From the NCBI GenBank assembly GCA_019155205.2, contig JAHNZQ020003150.1:444927-488568 (forward strand): 43,642 nucleotides of DNA, written 5' to 3'. The position numbers and the translations under genes are program-made. Shown one piece after another: positions 18,890 to 28,873 of the stretch. Positions within the stretch are counted from its first letter, which is position 1. Each line of letters starts with the position of its first letter. Below the pieces are notes generated by a model. The model was not told the origin of the DNA. It saw nothing but the letters and a program-made list of their open reading frames with translations, and made no database searches. The stretch comes from Gracilaria vermiculophylla. Lineage: Eukaryota > Rhodophyta > Florideophyceae > Gracilariales > Gracilariaceae.

Positions 18890-19600
18890 CTAGCGCCCTA
18901 TGATTACACCACCAAAGGTGAAGGCATCAGTTCAGAGAGAACTTGCGATAGTGCGTTTCCGCTTCTTGCCATTCCTTACGACGTCTAAAAATTATTCGCG
19001 TATAAGATCAGAGACATCTTCCTTCAGCGAATCGTATAATACCCAGTCTGTTTCATCTGAGTTGAAATCGTGCCACTTGACTTATAGTTCGATGTCGCCC
19101 TCATTACGGCGAATATCAAAGAATTCTTCAACAACAAAAAGCTCGCACGACTGGTGTGCGAGGTGGTTGGGAAGTTCCCCTGGAAAATTGAAGTCCTTGT
19201 GGCGGAAAAACTTGAGCCTCCTTCCATGAGCTGCCTCTCGTCTGCCCTCATGGAGGTTTTCGACCAAGAACATGTACTCGCTCCTGCATTAAACAACTCG
19301 GAAGGGTCCTTGCCATTTCAACGACGGTTTGCGCTTGTGTTTTCGTTGCTGTATGCCGCGCAGGACGTATTCACCCTCGCTGAAGTTGACGGCGCACGTG
19401 CAGCTTCCGGTTGTGCAAATCTATTGCAACCTGCCGTTTCTTTTTGGAACGTTCTGCAACGTCCTCGTGCATTGCTTCTACGGATTTGACAAGCTTTGTC
19501 ACGTATTTGCGATGAGCACAGTGAATGTCTTCTCTAGAACGCACCTGGATCTCAGGTACGACCTTATATGTATTTGCACGTAACGCTGTGTCTTGCGAAT
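18890..19600 (-). pseudogene. E2 integrase C-terminal region with chromodomain
   Basis: The minus strand reads (with frame changes) A-M-H-E-D-V-A-E-R-S-K-K-K-R, L-R-G-I-Q-Q-R-K, P-S-L-K-W-Q-G-P-F-R-V-V, then in a clean frame F-L-V-E-N-L-H-E-G-R-R-E-A-A-H-G-R-R-L-K and E-L-F-V-V-E-E-F-F-D-I-R-R. It then continues with V-K-W-H-D-F and D-E-T-D-W-V-L-Y-D-S-L. The last part is a chromodomain (V-E-x-I-x-x-x-R ... V-K-W-x-G-F ... T-W-x). A stop separates its two halves. Chromodomains target integration to heterochromatin in chromoviruses. Confidence 0.75.
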
Positions 19601-19633
19601 GACCCTTGAAAACGGTGAGAGAGCAATGGTTCC

Positions 19634-20181
19634 TGTAGTACAGTGGCTCCTAAGGGAAATACGGTGGTGTGGCCTTATGGTATAATATTCTTAAGGAGGG
19701 CTCGTATTTTTATTACCTGAGCCATGTGGTGCATCATTCTGCCCGCGTGCGCTAAAGTATCCTTCAGGGACGGTAAAATTATTATTTATTTTTAATAATT
19801 TACAAAGGTAATTGCTACAGTAGTAGGATCTTCCGAGGCGCGCTCCCGGCTTGATATTTAATCTGCCGGTTGAGCTCCGTCTCTGGGGAAGTAAAGACAA
19901 GCACCCTTGAGTCTTCATCTACTTTTCCGATTGGAGTCTCTCATCGATCAACTCAGGTTTCTAAACCGCCAATCCCCAGGTCGCATCATAGCAGCGCCTG
20001 TAGGAGCATTGTCCACCCAGTGAGTGTCCCCCTCCGCTTGGTGTTTGCGGATCCCCTTTAAGAATCCCCCCCGGCTCGCGACAGTGGATACCGGAGACCA
20101 CCTTTAGGAACACGCACCTTGGGAGCCAACAAAAACTCCTAACGGACGTTGTGCTTTACTACCTCGAGAGGAAGGCTGACA
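19634..20181 (-). repeat. solo LTR D1 (family D, 548 bp)
   Basis: On the minus strand it starts TGTCAGCC and ends GTACTACA. It aligns along its whole length with 41953-42498 (same strand) and, in the opposite orientation, with 25466-25990 and 37768-38307. The flanking five bases are GTTCC (19629-19633) and GTACC (20182-20186), a target duplication with one change. It splits the E2 integrase between core and C-terminal part. No element body is attached, so it is a solo LTR left by recombination. A conserved open stretch is visible inside it (E-L-N-R-Q-I-x-Y-x-A-G-S), but I do not read it as a gene. Confidence 0.8.
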
Positions 20182-20830
20182 GTACCACAGTTCGCGAGAC
20201 GGTCGAAGATCGTATCGTTCAGAGCAGACTGCACGACGGGCATGATGCAAGGCCAACACCTTTGTGGTAGCTGATACTCTGAGAGTAGCGTGCGTGTCGT
20301 CTTTAATAGCTCCCGATCGACCACTTCGACCGTACCTTTACTCTAGGGACAGTAGCCAAGTGTGCATTGGTGCGCAGTATAGGTTATTTTGCGAAGAAAG
20401 CGCTCCAGATCGTTCTTGAAATTAGAGCCCCGGTCTGAAACCCATTCGTAAACGACGCCAAACCTGGCGAATCAGTTGAAAAGGACTACAGCAACGGTCT
20501 TAGCAGTTTTATCTTTGGTCGGTTTTAGCCACAGGATAACGCTAGGGTCGTTCTTGAAGACAAGCACATACACGTAGCCGTTCTCTCCGTCGAACGTGAA
20601 ATAAAAATCGCAATAGAGCAATTTGTTGGGTTCTATAGCGTGCTTGGCGTGAATGAAAGGACGCAGTACGATCTTGCCGGCCTCTGTACAGAAAAAATGC
20701 AGGCAGGAGTACACAAATTGCTTGACGTCGTGACTCCTATAAGCCCATTGGAAACGAGCCTGAATAGTAGCAAGGGTGACGCGCCAACTTCGGTGGCCAC
20801 CGTGTCCTGTATGAGCGGCTATCATGACGC
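20182..20830 (-). pseudogene. E2 integrase zinc-binding part and catalytic core
   Basis: From 20830 down: A-A-H-T-G-H-G-G-H-R-S-W-R (zinc His region), S-C-L-H-F, then Y-C-D-F with the first catalytic Asp, G-Y-V-Y-V-L-V-F-K-N-D-P-S. After a frame change come W-V-S-D-R-G-S-N-F-K-N-D with the second Asp, and G-T-V-E-V-V-D-R-E-L with the catalytic Glu, then L-L-S-E-Y-Q-L-P-Q-R-C-W-P and Q-S-A-L-N. All three catalytic acids can be read, but a stop lies before the G-T-V-E block and the frame changes near 20475. The protein is cut by D1 immediately after the Q-S-A-L-N helix. Confidence 0.8.
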
Positions 20831-22300
20831 GAAGCTCGAGAAGCTCGCCATCTTTTCGTATCTATACGATGCCCTTGTTGGTCTTAATACTGTTGTCGGT
20901 TCTTTTGAGAGACGTCGGAGGCTTCTCTTTCGATGCTGACTGCGAGTTTTTGATGTCCTGTAGATTAGGCCAGTCTTATTTCGAATCCAAACTGGGGTTT
21001 ATTGGGGCGCACATGAGCATCTTGGCTCATGGGACCCTGGTAGCGTATTTGGCATATGAAACGTATACCATCGATTCTTTAAGATATTTGAAAAGATTGC
21101 GGGCTCCCTGAATACAAGATTACGGAAGACCAACCGTAATGTTTTGTCTTCTTGAGTAAGATTTACTTTGCTCGACGTATCACCTGCAGAAATCATTTGT
21201 TGAACATCTTGTGGTTATCTGTGCCAAAGCTCCCGGCTCATCGTGGAGGTGACGAGTGCTCTTGTGGAGCAGAATTGTACCAGTATAGAGGTACGTCGCC
21301 TTGACGTCTCGGTCAATAAATAAGATACCCAAGAAACAGTCTATTTCCATTTGAGTGATTACAATAGACTGTGTCCTGATTTTCAAAGTCCGCACCACTA
21401 TCTAAAGGTTAATTGAGCCCATGTTTAAAAAGATATATTCGGCTGGTGTCTATCTAAGGGCTCGATGGGGGCACTTGTTGAAGCTGATGATGCGCTCCAA
21501 TGGAAGTTGCTTCGGGACCATATGTGATTCGGTGCCAGTATTTCGGTCGGCTATATAAAGTATTATTTTCGTAACAAAGACTTTCGGGGCTGGAGAAATG
21601 TTATGTAAGTCATGTTGCATAAAGCAAATCGGGTCCACTTGGTCAATATTCCCTGATTGCTTGACAAACCCTATTTGTCTACCAGTACTAGGCTGCCTGG
21701 GATCTGTGTCCTGGGTATTCGGTATTTGGACGGGCGCGGCCTCATCTCCGACCATTTTTTGTGTTTATTCTATATGTTACTCCGGGGCCCTCGAGCCTCA
21801 AAATCCGGGGCATTGACCGATTGAATTATTCATGGCTTCTGTTCTGGCTGCCCCCCTTTGTTGGCTTCTATTCCAGAGGGTTGCGGTTTTCATCCTGTTT
21901 CTCTCAGTTCCATCTCTTGCTATTTTTGTAGTCGAACCTGCAGGAGAGTTGCGTGCTGTTGCGATTCTACAGTGGGAAGTGCTGTGGTAAGATTGTGTGC
22001 TCACAGGAAGAAACAATAAAGGATGTTGTCGGTCGACGGAGCGTTACATGCTGATGATCTAAATGTACCCCATCGAGCTTGCGACTTCTGTATGGTCTGG
22101 GACTTTACCATTGAATACAAAGACTCTTGGATTCCTGGAGTATCCATGCGATACGGCAGGATAAACAACGTCTGATTAGAGCGAGTCGGTTCAAGAGGTG
22201 GTGTCACCACTTCTGGAATAGAGGGTACCGTACAGGACCTGTTGGAAAAGGCACCAGGCCTCTTGAACTCGTTTTTATTTACCCAGTGAACTACATTTGG
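20831..22300 (-). pseudogene. E2 RNase H trace and unreadable region
   Basis: Upstream of the integrase the minus strand shows W-P-N-L-Q-D-I and W-I-R-K-D-G-E-L (lead-in to the integrase zinc domain). Farther up, F-R-N-L-V-F (about 21110-21130) recalls the D-H-R-N-L-V-F block of Gypsy RNase H. The frame 21755-21450 (101 codons) contains Y-I-A-D-R-N-T-G-T-E-S-H but I cannot assign it. No RT motifs such as Y-x-D-D were found, so the RT appears deleted. Confidence 0.4.
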
Positions 22301-22303
22301 AGT

Positions 22304-23480
22304 CTAATCTAAACCGGTAGGTACTCCTCCTTTCGAGGCAGAGGAGTATTTCATCGCCAGCATCCTTTTGTCTTTCGGTTTCGCCTCAGGCGTACCACCG
22401 CTTGGTATCGGAATGTATTGTCCAGCTTGATGCGTATCACCAATCTCTTGGGCGTACCGGGAACGTATATTCAAGTCCAGCTCGCGATGTTTTGCCGGAC
22501 GGTTCCGTAACTGCCTTCTAATCGCTTTATACACATTCTCGGCGTACAGTAACTTTAAACAAGAGGTATTAATGAGATTTTCACACCGTGAGGCAGTGAC
22601 AAATAGTTTGTTAGCGAAGTCCAATTAGGTCTGTCCAAAAAGGTTGGTGGCAATCCAATACTTCTGTGTAGGTTTTTGAAAGGATTCTTGGTAGCGGAAC
22701 TCTGAGAGAGGTGGTTTACCATTTTGCAATAGATGTGCAGTATCTCCGCCGCATCCTCGTCAAGCACCATTGTGCTCCCTTGTATCCTACTTTGTAGCAA
22801 GTAAACAGCTGTTCCGTCAATGTAGAATGGAAATCAAACCATAAAATCGCCTTCTAAAAAGTCATTTTGATCACATGAATGCTTGAACCCTTGATATAAA
22901 TTAAGTCTTTCGATGGGTTCGGCAGCATTAAAGGTCGTATTCTCCATTTGGAAAGCAAGACGGCCATGCTATTTACTTATCTCCTGTGTAATCCTTTCGG
23001 CACATGATCCTTTGCGACTGCTTAACCTGTAGATGCGATACTCGACAGTATTTGTTAACAGGTCGTGCAATGGATGCAGTACCTCCAGGGTTTCATTTTT
23101 CCAATTTGAATCTTACCATGCTCGCTGAATGACCATATCCTTGCGACAACGTTTTACCTTGCGGCAACATGTTCTCCTTTGGCGGGATTATTTCTCTTTT
23201 CTCCGTCTGCAGTCTTCTTCATGGTCTCTCAATAGTTATACTTCGGATTCATGATAAAAAGTCTTCGAGCTCGATCCTGTGCCTCTTTTTTTCTTCCGAT
23301 TGATTTTCTTCCTTTTCTCTCTTGCCTTCCGTCTGCGCTCGTTCGTCTATTCAGACGATCCGACATGACTTGGGCCACCTACTTTAGCTTCCGTTACCGC
23401 TCTAGCAGTTCGTTAGAGAAGGCAACAAGTAACCGGTCCCTCTTCTTCTTGATGGTTTGCCCGTTTTTTCATTGAGCATT
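22304..23480 (-). pseudogene. E2 gag
   Basis: A strongly basic helical stretch (R-R-R-K-A-R-E-R-R-K-K-I-N-R-K-K-K) lies around 23330-23270, followed by broken frames. It then continues at 22800-22555 (D-E-D-A-A-E-I-L-H-I-Y-C-K-M-V) and in the frame 22624-22304, which has F-A-N-K-L-F-V-T-A-S-R-C-E-N-L-I and A-I-R-R-Q-L-R-N-R-P-A-K-H-R-E-L. Position and composition fit gag of a Gypsy element. No zinc knuckle was seen. The assignment depends on context more than on motif. Confidence 0.45.
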
Positions 23481-24489
23481 GTAATGCACACCATCCGATG
23501 TTTTTGGAAGGACAGTTTGGTCACCCATCCGGGTAAAGCTCCTGTCTCACCCACCCATTCGGTCAATTTGAGGTCCCTGTAACAGTAGTTAACCGTTGTT
23601 ATTGAACGGGTGTCCCTAACTCGTGCCCCTGAAAAGATTTTCGCCCTAGTTGATCGATATACGCCCAGGCGTCCTCCTCCACAATTGGTAGATCACTGCG
23701 AAATCTTTTCGTGCAAATACCTTTGTGTGCGGTTAACAAATACGACAGTAATCGGATTGATATGTAAACCGGGAACGGCCATGTGGACACTCTCTGTTTT
23801 CATTTCTGTCACCAAGTGATATGTTGGATCTGCACTACGACCCGATAAGGCTTTACTTCTTCTCTCGGTTGTGCCACGGATTCTCTACCTTCTTTGTTGC
23901 TGCTTTAGAAGGACCTCTTGGTTCAAGTTTTTGGCAAAGCCTCTGGGTTGTCACAAACGATCGATTTGGAGAAAAAACGCGCGATCCTCCCAACGAGCGA
24001 GTTATTACGCATTTATCGGCAGGCATGATTTCAGCCGTTATCGATCTTCGATCCGCGTGATCTGTTTTACAGCAATTGTCACAACCAGACGGTACTCAAA
24101 GTTCTCCTTTTTTTCCAATATTTTTCTCTAAACCAACTGGTATGTCTCCCAAAAATTTTAATTCGGGGCAACATGTGGCGGAGTGACCCCTCGCACGCAG
24201 AACCGGTTGGTAGGCACAAAGAGGACAAGTAGTATAGGGAGAGCGGAAGTGCCTCAACCAAGAAAAAGAGAAAAAATGTTCCAAGCAATTTTAGCGGCAC
24301 CCTCGGCATGGCCGTAGGCACAGGACGGTTTTCAGGCTCACGGCAAGTGATTGGTGGTATGAGATTCAGCGCTTGCGGGTCCGTGAGGCCCAGTGGTATA
24401 GCTGGCTATACTTTTGGTGGACTGCACAGACCACAGCAGACAAAGTGAGCCAGAACGTGCTTTGACTCACTGATTTATGAGGGTTGAAC
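23481..24489. other. no recognised gene
   Basis: Mixed-composition DNA upstream of E2 gag. Open frames of 60-86 codons occur on both strands (for example 23821-24060 plus) with no recognisable domains. The E2 5' LTR should lie here, but no match to 18514-18827 was found. An A-box-like TGGTATAGCTGG at 24394-24405 has no B box downstream. Confidence 0.35.
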
Positions 24490-25222
24490 ACTTTAAAAAA
24501 TTTTGAAAATAATATAAAAGAAAAAGCTGAATATTTTGATAGATCGATAATTGTCTTATCAACGCAGAGCGAACAAAACGATAAGCTTGCCTCTTTGATA
24601 CTAGTCTATTATTCTCTAAACAGGCTATAGTACTGCTAGGTTACGATGCAATATCATTTCATTGCGATTCAGGCTTAATGAACTCCACGCAAGTAATGTA
24701 AAAGTCAACACTTGAATTTTTTTAAGGCAATGATTGTATGCAAAGATATTTCTAGAGTATTTCGCTAATGACGTTGTTGATTTTGATTTTTTTGTGATCC
24801 GTGAGGTCAGGTCCGAGTAAAAGTAGGATGTTGGCGTCAATAACGTCAACGACAAGCTCTGAAAGTTTTCTATATGGGGCATGGATACGGATGGGGATAC
24901 CTTTCAGGGAATGGAAAGTAGAATCACCTAATCAATAAGGTATACAGGCTTTTTGTGGGGAAAAGTGGAGACCTCATGATGTGCAATAGTCTTAGGCCTG
25001 TCGAGGGCCGATGACGCTTCTCTGTGCTCCAGCGTCGAGGCAGGTACCGTGAAAGAAATTCGGTGAATCATTAAGGTTTTCGGAGAAATTTTCGCAAATT
25101 AAAATGCCCATAACAGGCCGGAGCGGTCGGTAATGTGGCGAAGACTTTTGGTTGTTGCGTAACTGTCGTAAAACAAGGCTCGGAACTCTACTGTTTTTAG
25201 ACGAATCAGAATTCTTTCTCAA
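24490..25222 (-). pseudogene. Copia-like relic E3: retropepsin and pre-integrase region
   Basis: From 25222 down: F-H-G-T-C-L-D-A-G-A-Q-R-S-V-I-G (retropepsin active-site loop, with D-A-G instead of D-T-G), then after frame changes V-V-D-V-I-D-A-N-I-L-L-L-L-G-L-D, the second conserved strand and flap-end region of the same protease. It continues into a W...N-R-N-E-M-I-L-H-R-N-L stretch that fits the pre-integrase linker. The part about 24490-24715 is repeated at 34160-34480. Together with the gag at 25997-26860 it forms one Copia-type element on the minus strand, interrupted by D2. From memory this protease type occurs in oomycete and fungal elements. Confidence 0.6.
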
Positions 25223-25465
25223 AAATCCAACTTCTTTCTCAAGGTGCGGCCATTAACCGACTCCTAGAATATCTCTGTTCCCTCGCTAGAGATCTAAATG
25301 TTCTCATTGTCGGTTTCGTTCTCCTATACAGAATCGCAAGAGAATGTGTTAGAAAACTAATCTATGTCTTTTGCTGAGTCCCTGGAGTACTTGAATTTCT
25401 GACATAACTCGTACAGAACACGCTTGGACGTGTGATCAGGATTTCTATTAGATTTATTGTAATAA

Positions 25466-25990
25466 TTTCCATTTTCCTTTCGAGGTGGTAGCGAACAACT
25501 CCTATTAGAAGTTTTTGGGGACACCAAAGGCGCGAGTTCCTAAAAAAGGTCTCCGGTAACCACGAACACGAGCTTAGGGAATCCTGAAAGTGGGTCCGCA
25601 AGCATCAAGCGGAAAAGGAAGTTTACCGGACGGACAGCAATCCTGCAGGCGTTGCTATGAGGCACCATGGAACTCGGCGGCTTAGAAACCTAAAGGAGCT
25701 CGACAAAAGAGTCTCGAACTGGAAACAGTAGTGGAGGACTCAACGGTGCTTGGTTTACTTCCCCCGAAGGTGGAGCTCAACCAACAGATTACTTACCATG
25801 CCGGGAGCCCGCCTCGACAGGTTTCACTATTGTAAATTGATCTATACACCCACACTAATTAATTAAAATAAATCTAAATTCTACAAATCCTCAGAAGTAC
25901 CTTTTTTGGTCAATAAAATAAAAACAATCCTTTGTAATATTTCGTTATAAAATCACAAGACAATATCACCTTCAGATGCGCTGTACTAAA
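25466..25990 (+). repeat. solo LTR D2 (family D, 525 bp)
   Basis: It aligns with D3 (37768-38307, same strand) and with the reverse complements of D1 and D4. Landmarks include TCCTTTCGAGG near the start, AGAAGTTTTTGGGGACACC, GGAGCTCAACCAACAGATT, and an end at CTGTACTA (consensus CTGTACTACA). It is more diverged and AT-richer in its last 150 bp than the other copies. It lies between the gag and protease relics of E3. No clear target duplication was found. Confidence 0.7.
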
Positions 25991-25996
25991 ATTTTG

Positions 25997-26860
25997 CTAC
26001 TGATAACAGTGTACCGTCTGAACAGTGGTCCTTGAGATATTTCTTTGTTTAGTGCACTTTCCAAGAAAGTGGCTAGATTCATTACAGATAAAATATGTAA
26101 ATGATTTTTGAGAATGAATCGTGATTCCTTTGCCAGTGCACTGGCCATACAGAGCGGGTTTGGTGTCTTCGAAGGAAGGAGTAGGAAGTATCCAGTTTTG
26201 TTCCAGTCGATATTTTGGCTGTTTCTCTTCTGCTTGGAATTGCGTAAAAGAGTCGGGGTAAGTGGAAAACTCTTGATAGTAGATATATTTCATGTCGTAA
26301 TGGCGAATGGCAATTCGAGCGAATCTATGTCCGACAACAGCTTTCCGCAAGTATGTGATCTTGTACTGATCAAACCTGCTGTAAATAGTACTCTGGTGGG
26401 TAAAGCGGAGACTTTTCCGTAGCGAAGTGCAAATAGTTGGGTACAAGACTTAATTAAATGTGAATTCTTCAGGTCGTAATCTGCCGACAATGTTCTTGGC
26501 CCTTTTCTGTTCGCTGACAGAGTCATAGGTGATGGCCATGTGGTGACATGCATCTGAAAGGCTATTGGCTTCTGCTTGTCTGTGAGTGATAAAACAGCAG
26601 TTTTCGAGACATCATTTTCTTCGGCGATAGTGATGAACAGATATACGAATTCCTGTCATCATTGGCTTAGATAAACTTACAACTTTGAGTCGTCATCCTT
26701 GTACCGGATCAAGATTTTCTGGATAGCTTTCCCTCGGTCAAAACGTATGGTGTCACCTTCTTCATATTTGGCCTCCAATTATCTCTGGCTTTTGTATTAA
26801 TGTCTAGGAAAACTTTACATATCAGGGGATGCTATGCTTTCAGTTGGAGACGTTGAATTC
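25997..26860 (-). pseudogene. Copia-like gag (E3) with CCHC zinc knuckle remnant
   Basis: The frame 26446-25997 (149 codons) contains Y-Q-E-F-S-T-Y-P-D-S-F-T-Q-F-Q-A-E-E-K, as in the C-terminal part of Copia gag, followed by an F-I-C-N-E-S-S-H-F-L-G-K-C zinc knuckle in which the first Cys is Tyr. Upstream, with frame changes, are L-S-L-T-D-K-Q-K-P-I-A-F and A-I-T-Y-D-S-V-S-E-Q-K-R-A-K-N, typical of the gag body, and a clean R-F-D-R-G-K-A-I-Q-K-I-L-I-R-Y run near 26740. Element E4 begins at 26868, so the gag start may lie beyond E4 or be lost. Not functional. Confidence 0.6.
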
Positions 26861-26867
26861 TGCTAAG

Positions 26868-27219
26868 TGTAATGAACCCAGCCATATACCTTAGCAATTC
26901 AAGCGACTCGCGCTTCAAACTGCAAGCCTTGTCCCTGCACGTCGCAACGCAGCGCACAAGAACATTGCAGTTTGTCAGCACGACGCTTGGTTCAAGCCAC
27001 TGCGCAACATTGCGTCGTGTGCTTCAAGCACTTCATGATCGCATCGCATAGTTTAAGCGCACGACGACACAGCGCCGTGCGTTACAAACGTACAAGTAGA
27101 TAAAGTAGAAGGAAAGAGGCTAAACGTCTAGTTTTAAGAATCTCTATAAAACACAGCCAGTCCCACCGTGAAGAAGAGCGTGGGCCTAGCCAGACTTCTT
27201 CCAACTCTCCTGTGATACA
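26868..27219 (+). repeat. 5' LTR of E4
   Basis: It starts TGTAATGAACCC and ends CTGTGATACA. TATAAA at 27145-27150 would place transcription start near the 3' part of the LTR. It contains the inverted pair GCACGACGC (26978-26986) and GCGTCGTGTGC (27012-27022), both preserved in the 3' LTR. Confidence 0.92.
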
Positions 27220-27221
27220 TT

Positions 27222-27231
27222 TGGTAGCATC
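27222..27231 (+). other. primer binding site of E4
   Basis: TGGTAGCATC begins two bases after the 5' LTR. TGG at this point is complementary to a tRNA CCA end, and TGGTAGC resembles sites for initiator tRNA-Met, but only the first seven bases fit, so the tRNA identity is uncertain. Confidence 0.5.
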
Positions 27232-27305
27232 ATTTTACGATCTTTCCGCTGGATCTTCTAGCCGTCCTCCCCTTTCTCCCCTTTTTCCCCTTTCCCCCGT
27301 GTTTA

Positions 27306-28808
27306 ATGAGCTCCAATGATCCCCGTTGGCGGACGGTATCTGCCACGTCTAGTTCAAGTCGTCCACCACGTCGTTCAACCCTGCCGGTTGAAAACGAACG
27401 AGATGAACCACGCACCAGATGTGTGACAGCTGCGGCGGTTGCTGCTTCAACTGCTGCGGCCGCTGCTGAAATGGAACCGGCAGTGTTCAACTACGCAGAG
27501 GCTGGCCAACACCAACGCTCGACCTCTGAGGAGATTGTTCCCTTGTCGCGCTCCCAGCCCCGACTGATGCCTGAGGTCGAGCATGGGCCAGAGTCGAGAG
27601 AATCCATTCCACTTGGTACAATCCTTCGCTCTCTGCGCAGCCAAAAAAACCCCATAGAGGCACTGGCTGTGCAGATGCGACACTGATAGACACGGATGTC
27701 GGCGCAAGAAGAGACTCTCGAACGTCGTTTCGAAGCTTTCGAGTCCTATGCGGTACCCCAAAGCCGCACAGATCCGCTCCCAAATACCCAAACCACGGTG
27801 ACCCTCGACGTGCCTCAGCACAGCATTCAGGAAAAGTCTCCCGTCGAAGACCACCCGGATGCCCCGGTCGTATGACCGGACACCCAAATCGGGCAGACAG
27901 TCATCGAAACGCATGCTCAGCTAACGGCAACGGCGGCCGAGCTATGTGCCCAAGATAGACAGCCCACCAGCCGTTCGGATATTGTGAACGCTGTCAAAGC
28001 CGCGTGCAATATCACACACGCCGCACGACAGGATGTAAGGTCTTCTGTGTGCGTGGAAGACTTCATTTCAGGCATCCACAAAGTCACATTACTCTTTCCT
28101 GCAGTAACGGCACCCCAGGAAGTGCACATAGCGGTCTGCCAACTCCGTCAGGCGGCGGACCGCTGGTACAATCGAGCCAGACGCCATAGAAAAACCTTCA
28201 CGTCTTTGGAGGCTCTCGAAGCCGGATTACTGCAGGCCGTTGTCCCTGCAAACGAGCTGGCGGAGGCACGCTTGAAACGTATCCAGTTTTGTCTCCACGG
28301 CCCCATGGAAGACCATCTCAGTCGATTCATGAACCTCGTTGAGACCTGTGAAAACCCCCTTTCCGAGGCCTATAGCTATCTGCAGTTGTCTCTCCCGACG
28401 TCCTACAGATGCAAATTATCGGAGCATTACCCAACAGAATCCCCTCCTGATCTGAAACACGCCTTGAACTTTGTTTGTACGCTCCATACAGCTGATAAAT
28501 GGCTCACGGCGGCTCCCAGCGCTTCTGAGCAGTCTGGCAAATCTCGCCAGAGGAGCAGTCGTAACCACCAAGGGCCTCGCTCCAGCACGAGTTCCACAAA
28601 CCTCCCCGACCCCGCCCATATCAATAAAGAGGCCAATGCGCAATTTTGGGGAGCAGCGGAGATGTTCAATGAAGAGCAGAACCGCATTTATCGGGCTCAT
28701 GACCGGTGTATGCGCTGTGAGCAACGCTCATGGAGTGATCCAAATCACCCCTGTCGCAAACGCCTAGTGCATGCCTCGCGTGATAAACAATCACGGGCAA
28801 AAAACTAG
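27306..28808 (+). pseudogene. E4 gag
   Basis: One frame runs from ATG 27306 to TAG 28808 (about 500 codons), broken by a tandem TGA-TAG at 27684-27689 and a TGA near 27877. The N-terminal part is Ser/Ala-rich (T-A-A-A-V-A-A-S-T-A-A-A-A-A). The capsid-like domain covers about 27950-28520 with Q-L-R-Q-A-A-D-R-W-Y-N and F-M-N-L-V-E-T-C-E. The C-terminus has a C-M-R-C-E-Q-R-S ... H-P-C zinc-binding motif. Gag coats the RNA genome in the virus-like particle. A pyrimidine tract (27267-27299) lies in the leader just before the start. Confidence 0.85.
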
Positions 28809-28873
28809 AGCCGCCGCACATCGCCGCGGCTCCCCCCAAATCTTCTGCTCTCCACCCCCCCTCCCCACAAGAC

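Larger units (their letters stand above)
18514..23480 (-). mobile_element. decayed chromodomain Gypsy retrotransposon E2
   Basis: Minus-strand order: basic coiled-coil-like gag (about 23480-22304), a short broken region with RNase H traces (22300-20831), integrase zinc and core (20830-20182), solo LTR D1 (20181-19634), integrase C-terminal part and chromodomain (about 19600-18890), then a probable 3' LTR (18827-18514). The integrase flows from one side of D1 to the other, so D1 is a later insertion. Most of the RT appears deleted: the gap between gag and integrase is only about 1.5 kb. From memory, the integrase wording resembles Gypsy elements common in oomycetes. Confidence 0.75.

Noticed and set aside
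18497..18988. 163-codon plus-strand ORF
   Set aside because: It covers the probable E2 LTR with its minus-strand TATA box and the end of the chromodomain region; its translation has no family features.
24394..24405. A-box-like TGGTATAGCTGG as a tRNA or SINE promoter
   Set aside because: No B box within the following 150 bp and no repeated copy seen.
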